A stretch of DNA of 63,175 bases from NCBI GenBank assembly GCA_937930535.1, contig CALGKJ010000097.1:1-63175 (forward strand), given 5' to 3'. The stretch is from an uncultured Clostridia bacterium. Its GTDB lineage: Bacteria; Bacillota; Clostridia; Lutisporales; Lutisporaceae. How positions within the stretch are numbered: position 1 is the stretch's first letter; every line of letters starts with the position of its first letter. Under the pieces are notes generated by a model. The model did not search any database. It worked only from the letters and a program-made list of their open reading frames with translations, and had not been told where the DNA came from. The position numbers and the translations under genes were made by a program. Positions 54,482 through 63,105 of the stretch are shown one piece after another.

Positions 54482-56140
54482 TCATCTAAATAGTGCTGAC
54501 ATGGCAGATAGTGAAGAAATAACACCATCAGCAGTTGCCATTCCAGAAAAAATCGGTCTATACTTTGATTTATTTCCTCTTAATTTATAGCTTAAAATAG
54601 CACCTATTGACATAGTAATATAAATACTAAAAGGCAACATAATACCACCAATTATTATTATAGGTGACAATTTGCATTTATTCAGTATAATACAAATAAT
54701 ACATGAAGTAATGATTACATATACGTTAATATAACTAGGAAGGATATTATTACTTAATGACTCTACCATACCTTTTATAGTCATCCCTAGCGTATTTGCA
54801 TATGGTATTGGCAATTGCTCCGATCCGAAAACAAATGATTTGCTGAATATATATACTAAACCAACACAAAATAACGCTCCACAAAAATTACTTAATATAT
54901 TTAAGTATATGTTCTGCTTCTTGGTAATGCCAAAAGCACTCGAAAATTCTGCATTCACTATAAAATATATTCCGGACATTTCAAATACAATCAGACTAGT
55001 AATTATCATTATAATAGTTGTTATATTTGTAGTAAAGGTAAGTAATATTATCAATATTGGTAATAAATCCTCAAGTGCAGAAAACCAAAAACCAGTTTTA
55101 GCTACGCCATGTAAGGTTGAAAAGCCAAGTATAACAGTAATAGGAACTAGTATTAGAAATATCCAAAAAGGCATTGTATTGGCAGGGTTTAAATATCTTG
55201 AAAAGAATAACATATTAAATAGTAAGAATAATATCAAAACTACGATACTTGAAGATGATGCTTTTGTAGATATAAGTTCTTTTATTGTAGTTCTTTTCAG
55301 GTTAGCATTTTCTATTTTTCTATTTTTAAGCTTCTTAATCCCCTCTGAAACGAAACTAAATATTGTAATAAAACCTTGTGTCAATATAAATGAAATTACT
55401 ACTGAAAAAATGTATGGGTTCATCAATTGTTCTACAAAGGTTTTACTGTTATAAATTAAGTAAATAATTACAGAGTATAAGAATCCAATACCCATAATAA
55501 GATAAGTATCATATCCAATTAGATATCCGATAGCAATAAGCATTGGATTATTATCAATACCAAACATACCTATAAATTTAAATGATTTTGGAATTATTTT
55601 CATTATGTTGACTAAAAACGAATATAGGGATGTTAATGAAAGAGATAGTATTAATCCATTATTTTTTTTATCCTTACTTAGTGCATTGAATAAATCAATT
55701 CTTGGCTTAACCATGGGAAACGAAAATTTATCTTTATTATCAAAATACTCATAAAAACATGAGAAAAACAATACGCCTAGAACAGAGGAAACAAGTATTA
55801 TAAAAAACATTTTTATTGAATCTGCGGTTTTGTAGCTACTACTAAAAATTAAAATTGCAGCAAAATAAGTAGCAGCTTGTCTAGTTGCTGCAATAGACCC
55901 TCTTGCAATGATTTCTGCAACAACTGCATTTTTTATTGTAAATCTACCAATCAATAATAATACTAGCAGTACTAACGCTGCTGTATCTATTGTGGAACTA
56001 ATCCCGCTTTTAAACGATAGAAATATTGAAGCCATAATTATTACACTATTTACTACTACTCCGACCACAGATGAATGGATATAGCTATTTTTGGGCAAGC
56101 CCTCTACCTGCTTTTTAACTTCTGTAACATTCTCAATCAT
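54482..56140 (-). CDS. OPT-like oligopeptide transporter of the RiPP operon
   Basis: A 552-aa integral membrane protein with about 13-15 helices. SYIHSSVVGVVVNSVIIMAS, RGSIAATRQAATYFAAIL, NPMLIAIGYLIGYDTYLIMG and the final GMATADGVISSLSAM resemble OPT/YSL-family transporters, which usually take up oligopeptides or metal chelates. It is the third gene of a unit starting with a small peptide and a radical-SAM enzyme. It may export the mature peptide, or import it for sensing. The OPT call is by pattern; another polytopic transporter family is possible. Confidence 0.65.
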   Translation of the reverse strand: MIENVTEVKKQVEGLPKNSYIHSSVVGVVVNSVIIMASIFLSFKSGISSTIDTAALVLLVLLLIGRFTIKNAVVAEIIARGSIAATRQAATYFAAILIFSSSYKTADSIKMFFIILVSSVLGVLFFSCFYEYFDNKDKFSFPMVKPRIDLFNALSKDKKNNGLILSLSLTSLYSFLVNIMKIIPKSFKFIGMFGIDNNPMLIAIGYLIGYDTYLIMGIGFLYSVIIYLIYNSKTFVEQLMNPYIFSVVISFILTQGFITIFSFVSEGIKKLKNRKIENANLKRTTIKELISTKASSSSIVVLILFLLFNMLFFSRYLNPANTMPFWIFLILVPITVILGFSTLHGVAKTGFWFSALEDLLPILIILLTFTTNITTIIMIITSLIVFEMSGIYFIVNAEFSSAFGITKKQNIYLNILSNFCGALFCVGLVYIFSKSFVFGSEQLPIPYANTLGMTIKGMVESLSNNILPSYINVYVIITSCIICIILNKCKLSPIIIIGGIMLPFSIYITMSIGAILSYKLRGNKSKYRPIFSGMATADGVISSLSAMSALFR

Positions 56141-56251
56141 TAAACATCACTCCTAATTCTTATGTCTAACAAAAACACGGATATATTATTATAATCCGAC
56201 TATAGGGTTTTTAGCTTAAAAGTTGGCTTATACAAAGCTGAAAACCTAGAA

Positions 56252-56300
56252 GGGAAGCAATAACTAAATATGAACAAATTAAGTTTTAGGGTTGCTTCCC
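56252..56300 (-). terminator. Hairpin between maturase and transporter genes
   Basis: GGGAAGCAA and TTGCTTCCC pair across a loop of about 31 bases directly after the radical-SAM stop. The following minus-strand sequence is only moderately T-rich, so partial read-through into the transporter gene is plausible. Confidence 0.5.
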
Positions 56301-56307
56301 TATACTA

Positions 56308-57771
56308 CTAGTAATCAATAATACTATCTCTCAATAAACTTATTTTTGCTAAAATTTGTGCTTCTCTCTCTCTATTTAATTCGTTTTGTCTAAGTACTTC
56401 ACTGTCAAACATTTGTGGCTTTGTTGCCGCTACCCACAGCATTTCGATAAGTTGTTCCCTCTCAAAATTGCAACTGCAAGACAGTGCATATATATCGCCT
56501 GTATTTGCTAGTGCTTGTCCCCTGCACCCACCACCACAGAAGTGCCTTACAGTACATTCTGCACATTGTTTATCTAAGTTCTTATTTATGTGTATCTTTC
56601 TTAAGTCCTTCAAAATCGGAGATTCTTTCCAAATGTTAAGAAAATCATTGTCTAAAATATTTCCACAGTTCATTGTACTATGAATAGTGTTTGCACAAGG
56701 ATAGCAATCACCATTAGGCTGAATAGCCAGTGTTCCTGTCCCAGTACCACAGTTAATCATTCTATTTAATAATTTTATATTAGATATATACATAGCTTCA
56801 AGTGTCCCAGGTATATAATTTATTAAGTCAGGATCATCTTCATACATCTCAACAACCTTTTTAAACACTACTGCATCATTTACCCTCTCTAACTTGTTTT
56901 CTTTTGCTCTACCAATACAAATAACTGGTTGTAAAAATACGGCTTTAATGCCAAGTTCTTTTGCTAAATAAAAATATTGCTCTATCTCAGCAAAAAAATC
57001 GTGTGTAATCATAGGAGATAAATGTACTTTATGACCCTCTTCAACTAGACATTTTATCCCATCAATTGTTTTTTCATATGTATTTTTTCCACGAATTTTC
57101 TCATGCGTATTTTTCGTTGCTCCATCCAAAGAAACTTGAATTTTTAAATTAGATATGCGTTTAAGTCTTATAGCTATGTCTTTTGTAATTAAAGTTGCAT
57201 TAGAAACCAAATTTATTCTATCATACCCTTTATAAGCAAAATACTCTAATATTTCGTAAACATCCTTATTCATCAAAGCTTCTCCGCCCGAAACATTAAT
57301 TCTACACGATTCAATCATATAAGGTGATATTTTGTCTATTATTTTTTTAGCGTCCTCAAATGTCATATATTGCTTTTTTAAATTAGATGCATCGATATAA
57401 CAGTGTGAACAATACAGATTACATGCATTTGTAATATTAAAGGTAAGATATTGAATAAAAAAATCTTTAGGTTCTTTTATGTCTAATTCATTGTTTTGGC
57501 CCTCATAGCTTAATGCACAAGCATCATGAAGAATATTAATTAAACTCATAAGTTCATCTATATCAGGCTCAATATCGTACTTATGTCTTACTACACTCAC
57601 TAAATCAATTATGCTTATACCATTTATATAATCAAGTAACTCTACTGTTGGTTGATTTATATATAACCAAAATGGTAATTGTGACCATATAACAATTTTA
57701 TTCTCGTCTTCGATTTTTTCAAGTATAGAATATGGTTTTAAATACATTTTTCTATTATCCAATTTTGCCAC
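56308..57771 (-). CDS. Radical-SAM SPASM peptide maturase
   Basis: A 487-aa enzyme. Residues about 15-95 look like a PqqD-type recognition (RRE) domain (LPFWLYINQPTVELLDYING). The radical-SAM cluster motif is ITNACNLYCSHCY (C-x3-C-x2-C, near 118), with a GGEAL motif later. The SPASM region has MINCGTGTGTLAIQPNGDCY and CAECTVRHFCGGGCRGQA, sites for auxiliary 4Fe-4S clusters. It should install a crosslink or other C-H-derived modification on the adjacent 28-aa precursor. The gene starts 57 bases after the precursor stop, beyond a long hairpin. Confidence 0.92.
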   Translation of the reverse strand: MAKLDNRKMYLKPYSILEKIEDENKIVIWSQLPFWLYINQPTVELLDYINGISIIDLVSVVRHKYDIEPDIDELMSLINILHDACALSYEGQNNELDIKEPKDFFIQYLTFNITNACNLYCSHCYIDASNLKKQYMTFEDAKKIIDKISPYMIESCRINVSGGEALMNKDVYEILEYFAYKGYDRINLVSNATLITKDIAIRLKRISNLKIQVSLDGATKNTHEKIRGKNTYEKTIDGIKCLVEEGHKVHLSPMITHDFFAEIEQYFYLAKELGIKAVFLQPVICIGRAKENKLERVNDAVVFKKVVEMYEDDPDLINYIPGTLEAMYISNIKLLNRMINCGTGTGTLAIQPNGDCYPCANTIHSTMNCGNILDNDFLNIWKESPILKDLRKIHINKNLDKQCAECTVRHFCGGGCRGQALANTGDIYALSCSCNFEREQLIEMLWVAATKPQMFDSEVLRQNELNREREAQILAKISLLRDSIIDY

Positions 57772-57781
57772 CCTTTCTATT

Positions 57782-57830
57782 AATAAATATAAAACTAGAA
57801 AAGTAAATCTTTTCTAGTTTTATATTTATT
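57782..57830 (-). terminator. 22-bp perfect hairpin between precursor and maturase genes
   Basis: Positions 57782-57803 and 57809-57830 are exact reverse complements around a 5-base loop; the core is AAAACTAGAAAAG. The stem begins within the precursor stop codon. On the minus strand it precedes the maturase by only 10 bases. Such a hairpin can act as an attenuator or 3'-end stabiliser, giving much more precursor than enzyme. Confidence 0.75.
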
Positions 57831-57915
57831 AATAGTCTGCACCATACTTAAGATCTAGTCTATATGGACTTGGAGTAGTTATTTTAACACGTGGTTTTTC
57901 TATTATTCTAAACAT
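57829..57915 (-). CDS. Cysteine-free RiPP precursor peptide
   Basis: A 28-residue gene preceded by AGGGGGTG. It begins MFRIIEKPRVKITT and ends PSPYRLDLKYGADY. The N-terminal KP-containing, charged part is leader-like. The C-terminal part has tyrosines at 18, 24 and 28 with Arg, Lys and Asp residues, and no Cys, so thioether (sactipeptide-type) chemistry is excluded. Carbon-carbon or carbon-nitrogen links at Tyr or Lys/Arg/Asp are possible. It has its own promoter, is followed by a long hairpin, and is directly upstream of a SPASM maturase with an RRE-like domain. Confidence 0.82.
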   Translation of the reverse strand: MFRIIEKPRVKITTPSPYRLDLKYGADY

Positions 57916-57944
57916 TATTACACCCCCTTAATAATTCTTTATAA

Positions 57945-57973
57945 AATATATCACATATATTTCCAAGCTTCAA
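57945..57973 (-). promoter_or_regulatory. Promoter of the RiPP operon
   Basis: Minus-strand TTGAAG (57968-57973), 17 bases, TATATT (57945-57950) lies about 30 bases upstream of the precursor start. It is the best-spaced promoter in the AT-rich leader region. Confidence 0.55.
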
Positions 57974-58071
57974 CAATTATTGTTAAAAATAATAAATTAA
58001 TTTATATTTTATACTATTTAACATTTGTGCTAAATACTATTATTGAAAGTTAATTTGAATACCATTATTCC

Positions 58072-58115
58072 TCATGTGGTTTGATAGACTGGTGATTGCA
58101 ATTAGCTATACATAA
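58072..58115 (+). repeat. Dispersed repeat, partial copy C
   Basis: The stretch beginning CATGTGGTTTGATAGACTGG matches the first about 30 bases of copies A and B, then diverges. It lies upstream of the RiPP operon in the same orientation as the other copies. Confidence 0.45.
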
Positions 58116-58343
58116 TATGGAATTATTTTGTAGTTTTTAGTAACTTTAATGATTTTATTTTCTACTTACATCAAGCAAGAATTTTTCTAAGAAATATACT
58201 TCATATACACAGAATCAGTCTTCACCACTGCAATTTCTATTGCAGAAGTTGCTGCCGTGCAAAAAATAAGAAATTGTGCTGATTTTATGGGATTATGAAA
58301 TAATCAGCTTAAAAACTGATTTCCATATTAAATTTAGTTTCAT

Positions 58344-58394
58344 AAAACAGTATCCATCAACTAAGGTTTAATTGGGTTGATAGATACTGGTTTT
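58344..58394. terminator. Imperfect hairpin downstream of the 162-aa gene
   Basis: AACAGTATCCATCAAC and GTTGATAGATACTGGTT pair imperfectly around a loop of about 18 bases, with T/A runs on either side. It could serve the minus-strand gene at 58464 or a plus-strand transcript. Confidence 0.45.
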
Positions 58395-58463
58395 GTTAAG
58401 TAATTAAATTTCTTAAAATTTGTGCATTTTTTGTATGTAATGTCCATTCCAAATACTCTTTAT

Positions 58464-58952
58464 TTAGAAATCTCGTGCAAATAACCAACTTAACATCATT
58501 GAACTATCTTCTGAAGAAAAACCGACTCGATTTAACACACTAAAATAAATAGGAAGTTTTAAGTGTGAAAAAATTTCCGCACCGTCGTTCCAAATAATTC
58601 CAGCGAGTGAAACTTTATTTCTAATGTCTACAAATTTAGAGATTTTTTTCTTAAATTCTTCTCCACTATAAAATTTTGAAATTCCATATACGTCATGATC
58701 TTTCTGTTCTGTAATTGGCTTGGCATATTCTACAAATTTTTCATATAACGAAACAATCTTCTCTTTTAATGAAGGAGAGAATGATTTCAATTGAGAATTC
58801 AGAATATTTCTTGCCTTCGTTTTTACCGTTTTAGGACAATCACTCCTGCTATCTATCATTTCCAACAATTCTTTTGTTAAAGTTTTTGCTGATTCTAGTT
58901 CTGCTCTCTTGAAATCATTTTCCAGAAGAGAATATTCTCGTTCAAATGCCAC
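58464..58952 (-). CDS. HEPN-like protein or fragment
   Basis: A 162-aa helical protein from a GTG start with GGGGG nearby; a stop codon lies seven codons upstream. The last about 60 residues (KKISKFVDIRNKVSLAG, IIWNDGAEIFSHLKLPIYFS, VGFSSEDSSMMLSWLF) recall the C-terminal HEPN domain of ApeA-like defence proteins. Here the RNxxxH motif is degenerate, with no His at the expected position (RNKVSLAG). The N-terminal domain of such proteins is missing, so this is probably a decayed remnant. Low certainty. Confidence 0.4.
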   Translation of the reverse strand: MAFEREYSLLENDFKRAELESAKTLTKELLEMIDSRSDCPKTVKTKARNILNSQLKSFSPSLKEKIVSLYEKFVEYAKPITEQKDHDVYGISKFYSGEEFKKKISKFVDIRNKVSLAGIIWNDGAEIFSHLKLPIYFSVLNRVGFSSEDSSMMLSWLFARDF

Positions 58953-59050
58953 ACATAGCCCCCAGTGTTAGGATAGTTGTCATAAAGAAATTTTATGCTA
59001 CGTACTTCTTCTACACAGATTATTGCTGAGACCAACCATGTGAATATCAG

Positions 59051-59137
59051 TTAACTACGCTTTTTAAAAACACTACGGTATTGCAATAAATATTGGTTCA
59101 GCATTTGTTTCATTAAATTATTGGGAATACTAATCAT
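59051..59137 (-). CDS. Possible 28-aa small protein
   Basis: An ATG eight bases after GGAGGT opens a 28-codon frame (ISIPNNLMKQMLNQYLLQYR, then SVFKKRS). The start signal is very good, but nothing else identifies it. It may be the 5' end of a decayed gene or a genuine small protein. Confidence 0.35.
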   Translation of the reverse strand: MISIPNNLMKQMLNQYLLQYRSVFKKRS

Positions 59138-59713
59138 AGTCAGATACCTCCTACGTTATTATTACCACGATTAGTATTTATAGGATTTCAGGTATTTGAC
59201 CCTGTTAATTTTATACAGTTTTCAAGTTCTGTTATTAAAAACTTGTAAAGTGGTATAATAATACTACTTATAGCTCAAAATAATAAATATACATTATGAG
59301 ACACTGGCACAGGCTTGCTATATGAGTTGTTACAGAACAGCTAACTTGACTATTAGGGGTACGACCGACATACATGTAAAAATAGGTCACATTATGGTAA
59401 ATAATACCACTATGTGACCTATTTTTAATTTATAAAACAATATTTGATTCTAGTGCAAAAAGTCGTTTTCACTGGTTTTTATGAAATTTATCATATGAAA
59501 TCGTTCACAATGACTTAAAACTAGCATTACTTAAGGAATATAATCACTTTTTCTACAAGATTCGTATTCGAATATTGTAGAAAATCACCTAAAAAGTAGT
59601 TTGTGCACTAGAATCATATTTGTAATATTACCATTAATAGTAATACCAAACTTATATAAACTTCCTTTTATAGTAGTTGAAATATGATTATGGCACTAAA
59701 TATTCATACCATG
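59138..59713. other. Gene-poor spacer
   Basis: No gene is supported between the small frame ending the HEPN-like region and the arsenic operon. A promoter-like TATAAT occurs near 59255 on the plus strand. It would lead to the hairpin at 59378-59426 after about 120-165 bases, so a short untranslated RNA is possible. The rest is AT-rich without repeats that I could recognise. Confidence 0.35.
59378..59426. terminator. Strong symmetrical hairpin
   Basis: AAAAATAGGTCACAT (59378-59392) and ATGTGACCTATTTTT (59412-59426) form a perfect 15-bp stem, extended by an inner TGGTA/TACCA pairing. The A and T runs allow termination in either direction. Confidence 0.75.
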
Positions 59714-60121
59714 TTATTTTTTCGGTTTGAGCATACAAGCACAGCCGCCGTTAAGTTCATAATCTAAGTCTTTTTTTATGGGCAACCCATTCTGCTCCCA
59801 CGCTACTACCCCACCTACGACATATGCAACTTGAGTATAGCCTTGTTCAATAAAAAATTTAGCAACCTCTGAACTCTTTAGTCCTACATTGTCTACAACA
59901 ATCAAGGGAATACATTTAGGCACTTCATCAAAGTTTTCTCTATATGAACTAAATGGAAGTAAATAAACATGTGGAAAATCGAAGACCCTATAATTAGTTT
60001 CATATTCCGGACGTATATCCAGAATTGCAGCACCATGCTGAAGATAGCAAAGAGCTTCTCGAGGAGAAAGTGGAATTGACTTTTGCTCTGAGAATTCTTC
60101 ATGAACAAAAAAAGTTTCCAT
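59714..60121 (-). CDS. Rhodanese-like protein lacking the catalytic cysteine, arsenic operon
   Basis: A 135-aa rhodanese fold: LSPREALCYLQHGAAILDIR then PEYETNYRVFD, LLPFSSYRENFDEVP, and VAYVVGGVVAWEQNGLPI. The active-site loop, normally C-x5-R/T, reads VVDNVGLKSSEV, with no cysteine, so sulphur transfer in the usual way is not possible. A C-terminal GGCACMLKPKK adds a Cys-x-Cys pair that could bind arsenic or another metal. It follows the ACR3 gene by 66 bases and is the last gene of the operon. Confidence 0.8.
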   Translation of the reverse strand: METFFVHEEFSEQKSIPLSPREALCYLQHGAAILDIRPEYETNYRVFDFPHVYLLPFSSYRENFDEVPKCIPLIVVDNVGLKSSEVAKFFIEQGYTQVAYVVGGVVAWEQNGLPIKKDLDYELNGGCACMLKPKK

Positions 60122-60187
60122 AGTAACCTTCCTTCTATATACTTCTTTTTACATATATTCTTATAACAACTATAGAATAATATTAGT

Positions 60188-61255
60188 TTAGTTACTTTGA
60201 TGCTCTTTAAACCATGGCTTGGTGTTATTAGCAATTTTGACAAGAGTAAGCATAACAGGTACTTCCACTAATACGCCAACAACTGTTGCTAGTGTTGCTC
60301 CTGATTGCAGACCAAATAATGATATTGCAACTGCTACTGCAAGTTCAAAGAAATTACTTGCTCCAATCATACCAGCTGGTGCTGCAATATTATGTGGTAA
60401 TTTCCAGAGCTTAGACCAACCATAAGCGATACCAAAGATCAAGAATGTTTGTATTGTCAGTGGTATAGCAATCAATAATATATGCAATGGATTTTTTAAA
60501 ATTGTATCTCCTTGGAATGAGAAGATAATTACTAATGTTAAAAGTAATCCGATTATAGTTATATGATCAAACTTCTTAAGGAAAGTATTTTCAAAATAAT
60601 CTAATCCTTTATTCTTAATAACCAGTGTTCTAGTTGAATACCCCAATGCAAGTGGAATAACAACAAATAAAACCGTTGATAGTATTAGTGTATTCATCGG
60701 AACCGAAACATCTCCTACACCTAGTAAAAATGCTACAATTGGTGCAAAGGCTACTAATATTATTAAATCATTAACTGCAACTTGCACTAATGTATAAGCA
60801 GAATCTCCTTTGGTTAAATAGCTCCATACAAATACCATTGCTGTGCATGGTGCTGCACCAAGAAGTACTGCTCCTGCCAAATAATCTTTAGCCAGGTCTG
60901 AAGAAATAAGCCCTTTAAATACTACATAGAAAAAGAAAGCTGCTATTGCATACATAGTAAACGGTTTAATAAGCCAGTTTGTTACGCAGGTAACAATAAG
61001 TCCCTTTGGTTTCTTGGTTGCATTAACTATGCTTGTAAAATCAATTTTTAACATCATTGGATATATCATTAGCCATATAAGTATAGCCACCGGAATAGAA
61101 ACATTATAATATTCAAATTTACTTAGAGTATCTGGAATTGACGGCAATACCTGACCTATCAAAATACCTACGATAATACAAGCTGCAACCCATAGTGTTA
61201 AATATTTTTCAAATATCCCTAACCCTTTACCTTTGATTTCTTTACTTTCTGTCAT
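60188..61255 (-). CDS. acr3: ACR3-family arsenite efflux transporter
   Basis: A 355-aa membrane protein with ten predicted helices. The ACR3 signature GAAPCTAMVFVWSYLTKGD, with the conserved Cys, is near residue 132. WLIKPFTMYAIAAFFFYVVF and the late PAGMIGASNFFELAVAVAIS with its conserved Glu are also typical. It pumps arsenite out of the cell and may be energised by the ArsA ATPase encoded upstream. Confidence 0.94.
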   Translation of the reverse strand: MTESKEIKGKGLGIFEKYLTLWVAACIIVGILIGQVLPSIPDTLSKFEYYNVSIPVAILIWLMIYPMMLKIDFTSIVNATKKPKGLIVTCVTNWLIKPFTMYAIAAFFFYVVFKGLISSDLAKDYLAGAVLLGAAPCTAMVFVWSYLTKGDSAYTLVQVAVNDLIILVAFAPIVAFLLGVGDVSVPMNTLILSTVLFVVIPLALGYSTRTLVIKNKGLDYFENTFLKKFDHITIIGLLLTLVIIFSFQGDTILKNPLHILLIAIPLTIQTFLIFGIAYGWSKLWKLPHNIAAPAGMIGASNFFELAVAVAISLFGLQSGATLATVVGVLVEVPVMLTLVKIANNTKPWFKEHQSN

Positions 61256-61336
61256 CTTAAGATCCCCCTACATTATTTTATTGTGTTATAAATAATCATC
61301 TTATTTGTCCCTAGCTGTTTTTTAGTTATGTTTACT

Positions 61337-63085
61337 CTAATTTATAAGATCATTAAGCATTTCACCCTTTACTTCTTCTGGTATCCACTCTATAACAGCA
61401 AAATGACTCTTGGATATTTCATTAACCTTATTAATCCATTGCACCTCATTGCTTGCTTTTGCTTTTAGAATAGCATTGGTTGTATTTGCTGCATATAAGC
61501 TTGAATTGATAACCCACCACTTACTGTGGATGCCAGCTCTATTTAAATCAGCTTGTAATCTCATAGCTTCATGAACTGGAGTGGTTTCGGCAAGAGTTAC
61601 TATTATAACCTCAGTTTCTGACTCATTCCTAAGCTTAGGCAAAAGCTTTCTGACTGATTCTGGAATATCTCCTTGCGAACGCTGAATCTCCCTATGGTAG
61701 CTTTGAGTGGAGTCTAGAAGCAGCAGCGTATGTCCAGTTGGTGCTGTGTCAATAACAACAACTTCATTTTGTGACCTGTCAACTATTTCGGCAAAAGCTC
61801 TAAATACTGCTATTTCTTGGGTGCAAGGCGATCTTAAATCTTCTTCTACATAAGCAATATCATCCTCGCACATTGTTTCTCTTGCTTTACTTAATACATC
61901 TTGCTTATATTTTTCAAGCTCATCTTTTTCATTGATATTACTTAGAGTGATGCCATAGCTTTCATCTAATACAAATCGTAAATGAGCTGCTGGGTCTGTA
62001 GTTGTTAAATGAACTTTCTTGCCCTTCCTGGCTAAGCCTAAAGCAATGGCAGCAGCTATTGTAGTTTTGCCTACTCCACCTTTACCCATTGTAAAAATAA
62101 CTTTTTTATCGCTGTTATATAAAGCTTCTATTATATTTTTTAACCTTGGTATATTATCAACATTTAGAGTTTCAGTATTATATTTAATATTGTTATCCTT
62201 TAAAAGTGCTCTCACATTTTCTAAGCCTGTTACATTATAAGGTCTTAAAGGTATTTTAAATGTCTTAAGCTTTTGGAGTGCTTGCGGCATATCCTTTATT
62301 GCATTTTGCTGTTTTACATAAATGGCATTTGAAAGATAGTCATCATGTTCCTCCAACATACCGTTAATAATAAGAACTTGATTGTTTACTCCAATATCTT
62401 GAAGCTCTTTAGATGCTCTTTCTGCTTCTTTTAGTGGAGATGGTTCAGGGCGAGATACAAGTATAAGTGTAGTTTTTTCTTTGTTAGCTAAATTTTCAAC
62501 TGCATTTTTATAGACTTCTCTTTTGCTTTCAAGACCAGAAAGCTGTCCTAAGCATGATGCCCCATGTGTACTTTCACTGATAAAATTACTCCATGCCGAA
62601 GGAAGTTGAAGCATTCTTAAAGTATGTCCTGTTGGGGCTGTATCAAATATTATGTGATTATATTTTAATGCTGCCTTCTCATCAGTTATAAAGCTTGAGA
62701 ATTCATTAAAGGCAGCTATTTCAACAGTACATGACCCCGAAAGCTGCTCCTCCATATTTTGAAGAACCACTTCTGGTAATTTGCCACGATAAGGGCCTAC
62801 TACGCTTTCTTTATATTCAGCAGCTGCTTTCTCAGGATCAAAGTTTGCAACTACTAAATTTGGAACATCTTTTATTGAAACGCCTTTGTTATTTAACTCA
62901 GTATTAAAAACATCCTGAAGGTTGGAAGCAGGGTCTGTACTAATAAGCATAATCTTTTTACCAATATCAGCTAATGCTACTGCTGTAGCGCATGCTGCTG
63001 AAGTTTTACCGACTCCGCCTTTCCCCGTAAAAAACAAATACTTAGTTAAATTTATTTCTGATACTTTAAAATCTTTAAAATGCAT
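61337..63085 (-). CDS. arsA: ArsA arsenite-stimulated ATPase
   Basis: A 582-aa protein with two homologous halves. Each has a P-loop: FFTGKGGVGKTSAACATA near residue 18 and FTMGKGGVGKTTIAAAIA near 330. DTAPTGHTLRML and DTAPTGHTLLLL are the signal-transduction motifs. The three metalloid-binding cysteines appear conserved: SGSCTVEIAAF, GASCLGQLSG and SPCTQEIAVF. It couples ATP hydrolysis to arsenite efflux. It lies just after an ArsD-like C-terminus at the window edge and before acr3. Confidence 0.95.
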   Translation of the reverse strand: MHFKDFKVSEINLTKYLFFTGKGGVGKTSAACATAVALADIGKKIMLISTDPASNLQDVFNTELNNKGVSIKDVPNLVVANFDPEKAAAEYKESVVGPYRGKLPEVVLQNMEEQLSGSCTVEIAAFNEFSSFITDEKAALKYNHIIFDTAPTGHTLRMLQLPSAWSNFISESTHGASCLGQLSGLESKREVYKNAVENLANKEKTTLILVSRPEPSPLKEAERASKELQDIGVNNQVLIINGMLEEHDDYLSNAIYVKQQNAIKDMPQALQKLKTFKIPLRPYNVTGLENVRALLKDNNIKYNTETLNVDNIPRLKNIIEALYNSDKKVIFTMGKGGVGKTTIAAAIALGLARKGKKVHLTTTDPAAHLRFVLDESYGITLSNINEKDELEKYKQDVLSKARETMCEDDIAYVEEDLRSPCTQEIAVFRAFAEIVDRSQNEVVVIDTAPTGHTLLLLDSTQSYHREIQRSQGDIPESVRKLLPKLRNESETEVIIVTLAETTPVHEAMRLQADLNRAGIHSKWWVINSSLYAANTTNAILKAKASNEVQWINKVNEISKSHFAVIEWIPEEVKGEMLNDLIN

Positions 63086-63105
63086 TCAAATACCTCTTTT
63101 CTATA

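Noticed and set aside
301-58115. Dispersed repeats as phage attachment sites
   Set aside because: They do not flank the prophage closely, and a third partial copy lies far outside. Serine integrases do not need 56-bp identity.
59902-60243. Alternative 113-aa reading frame overlapping the rhodanese gene
   Set aside because: It has odd composition, lacks a ribosome binding site and runs antiphase through a clear rhodanese gene and the ACR3 end.
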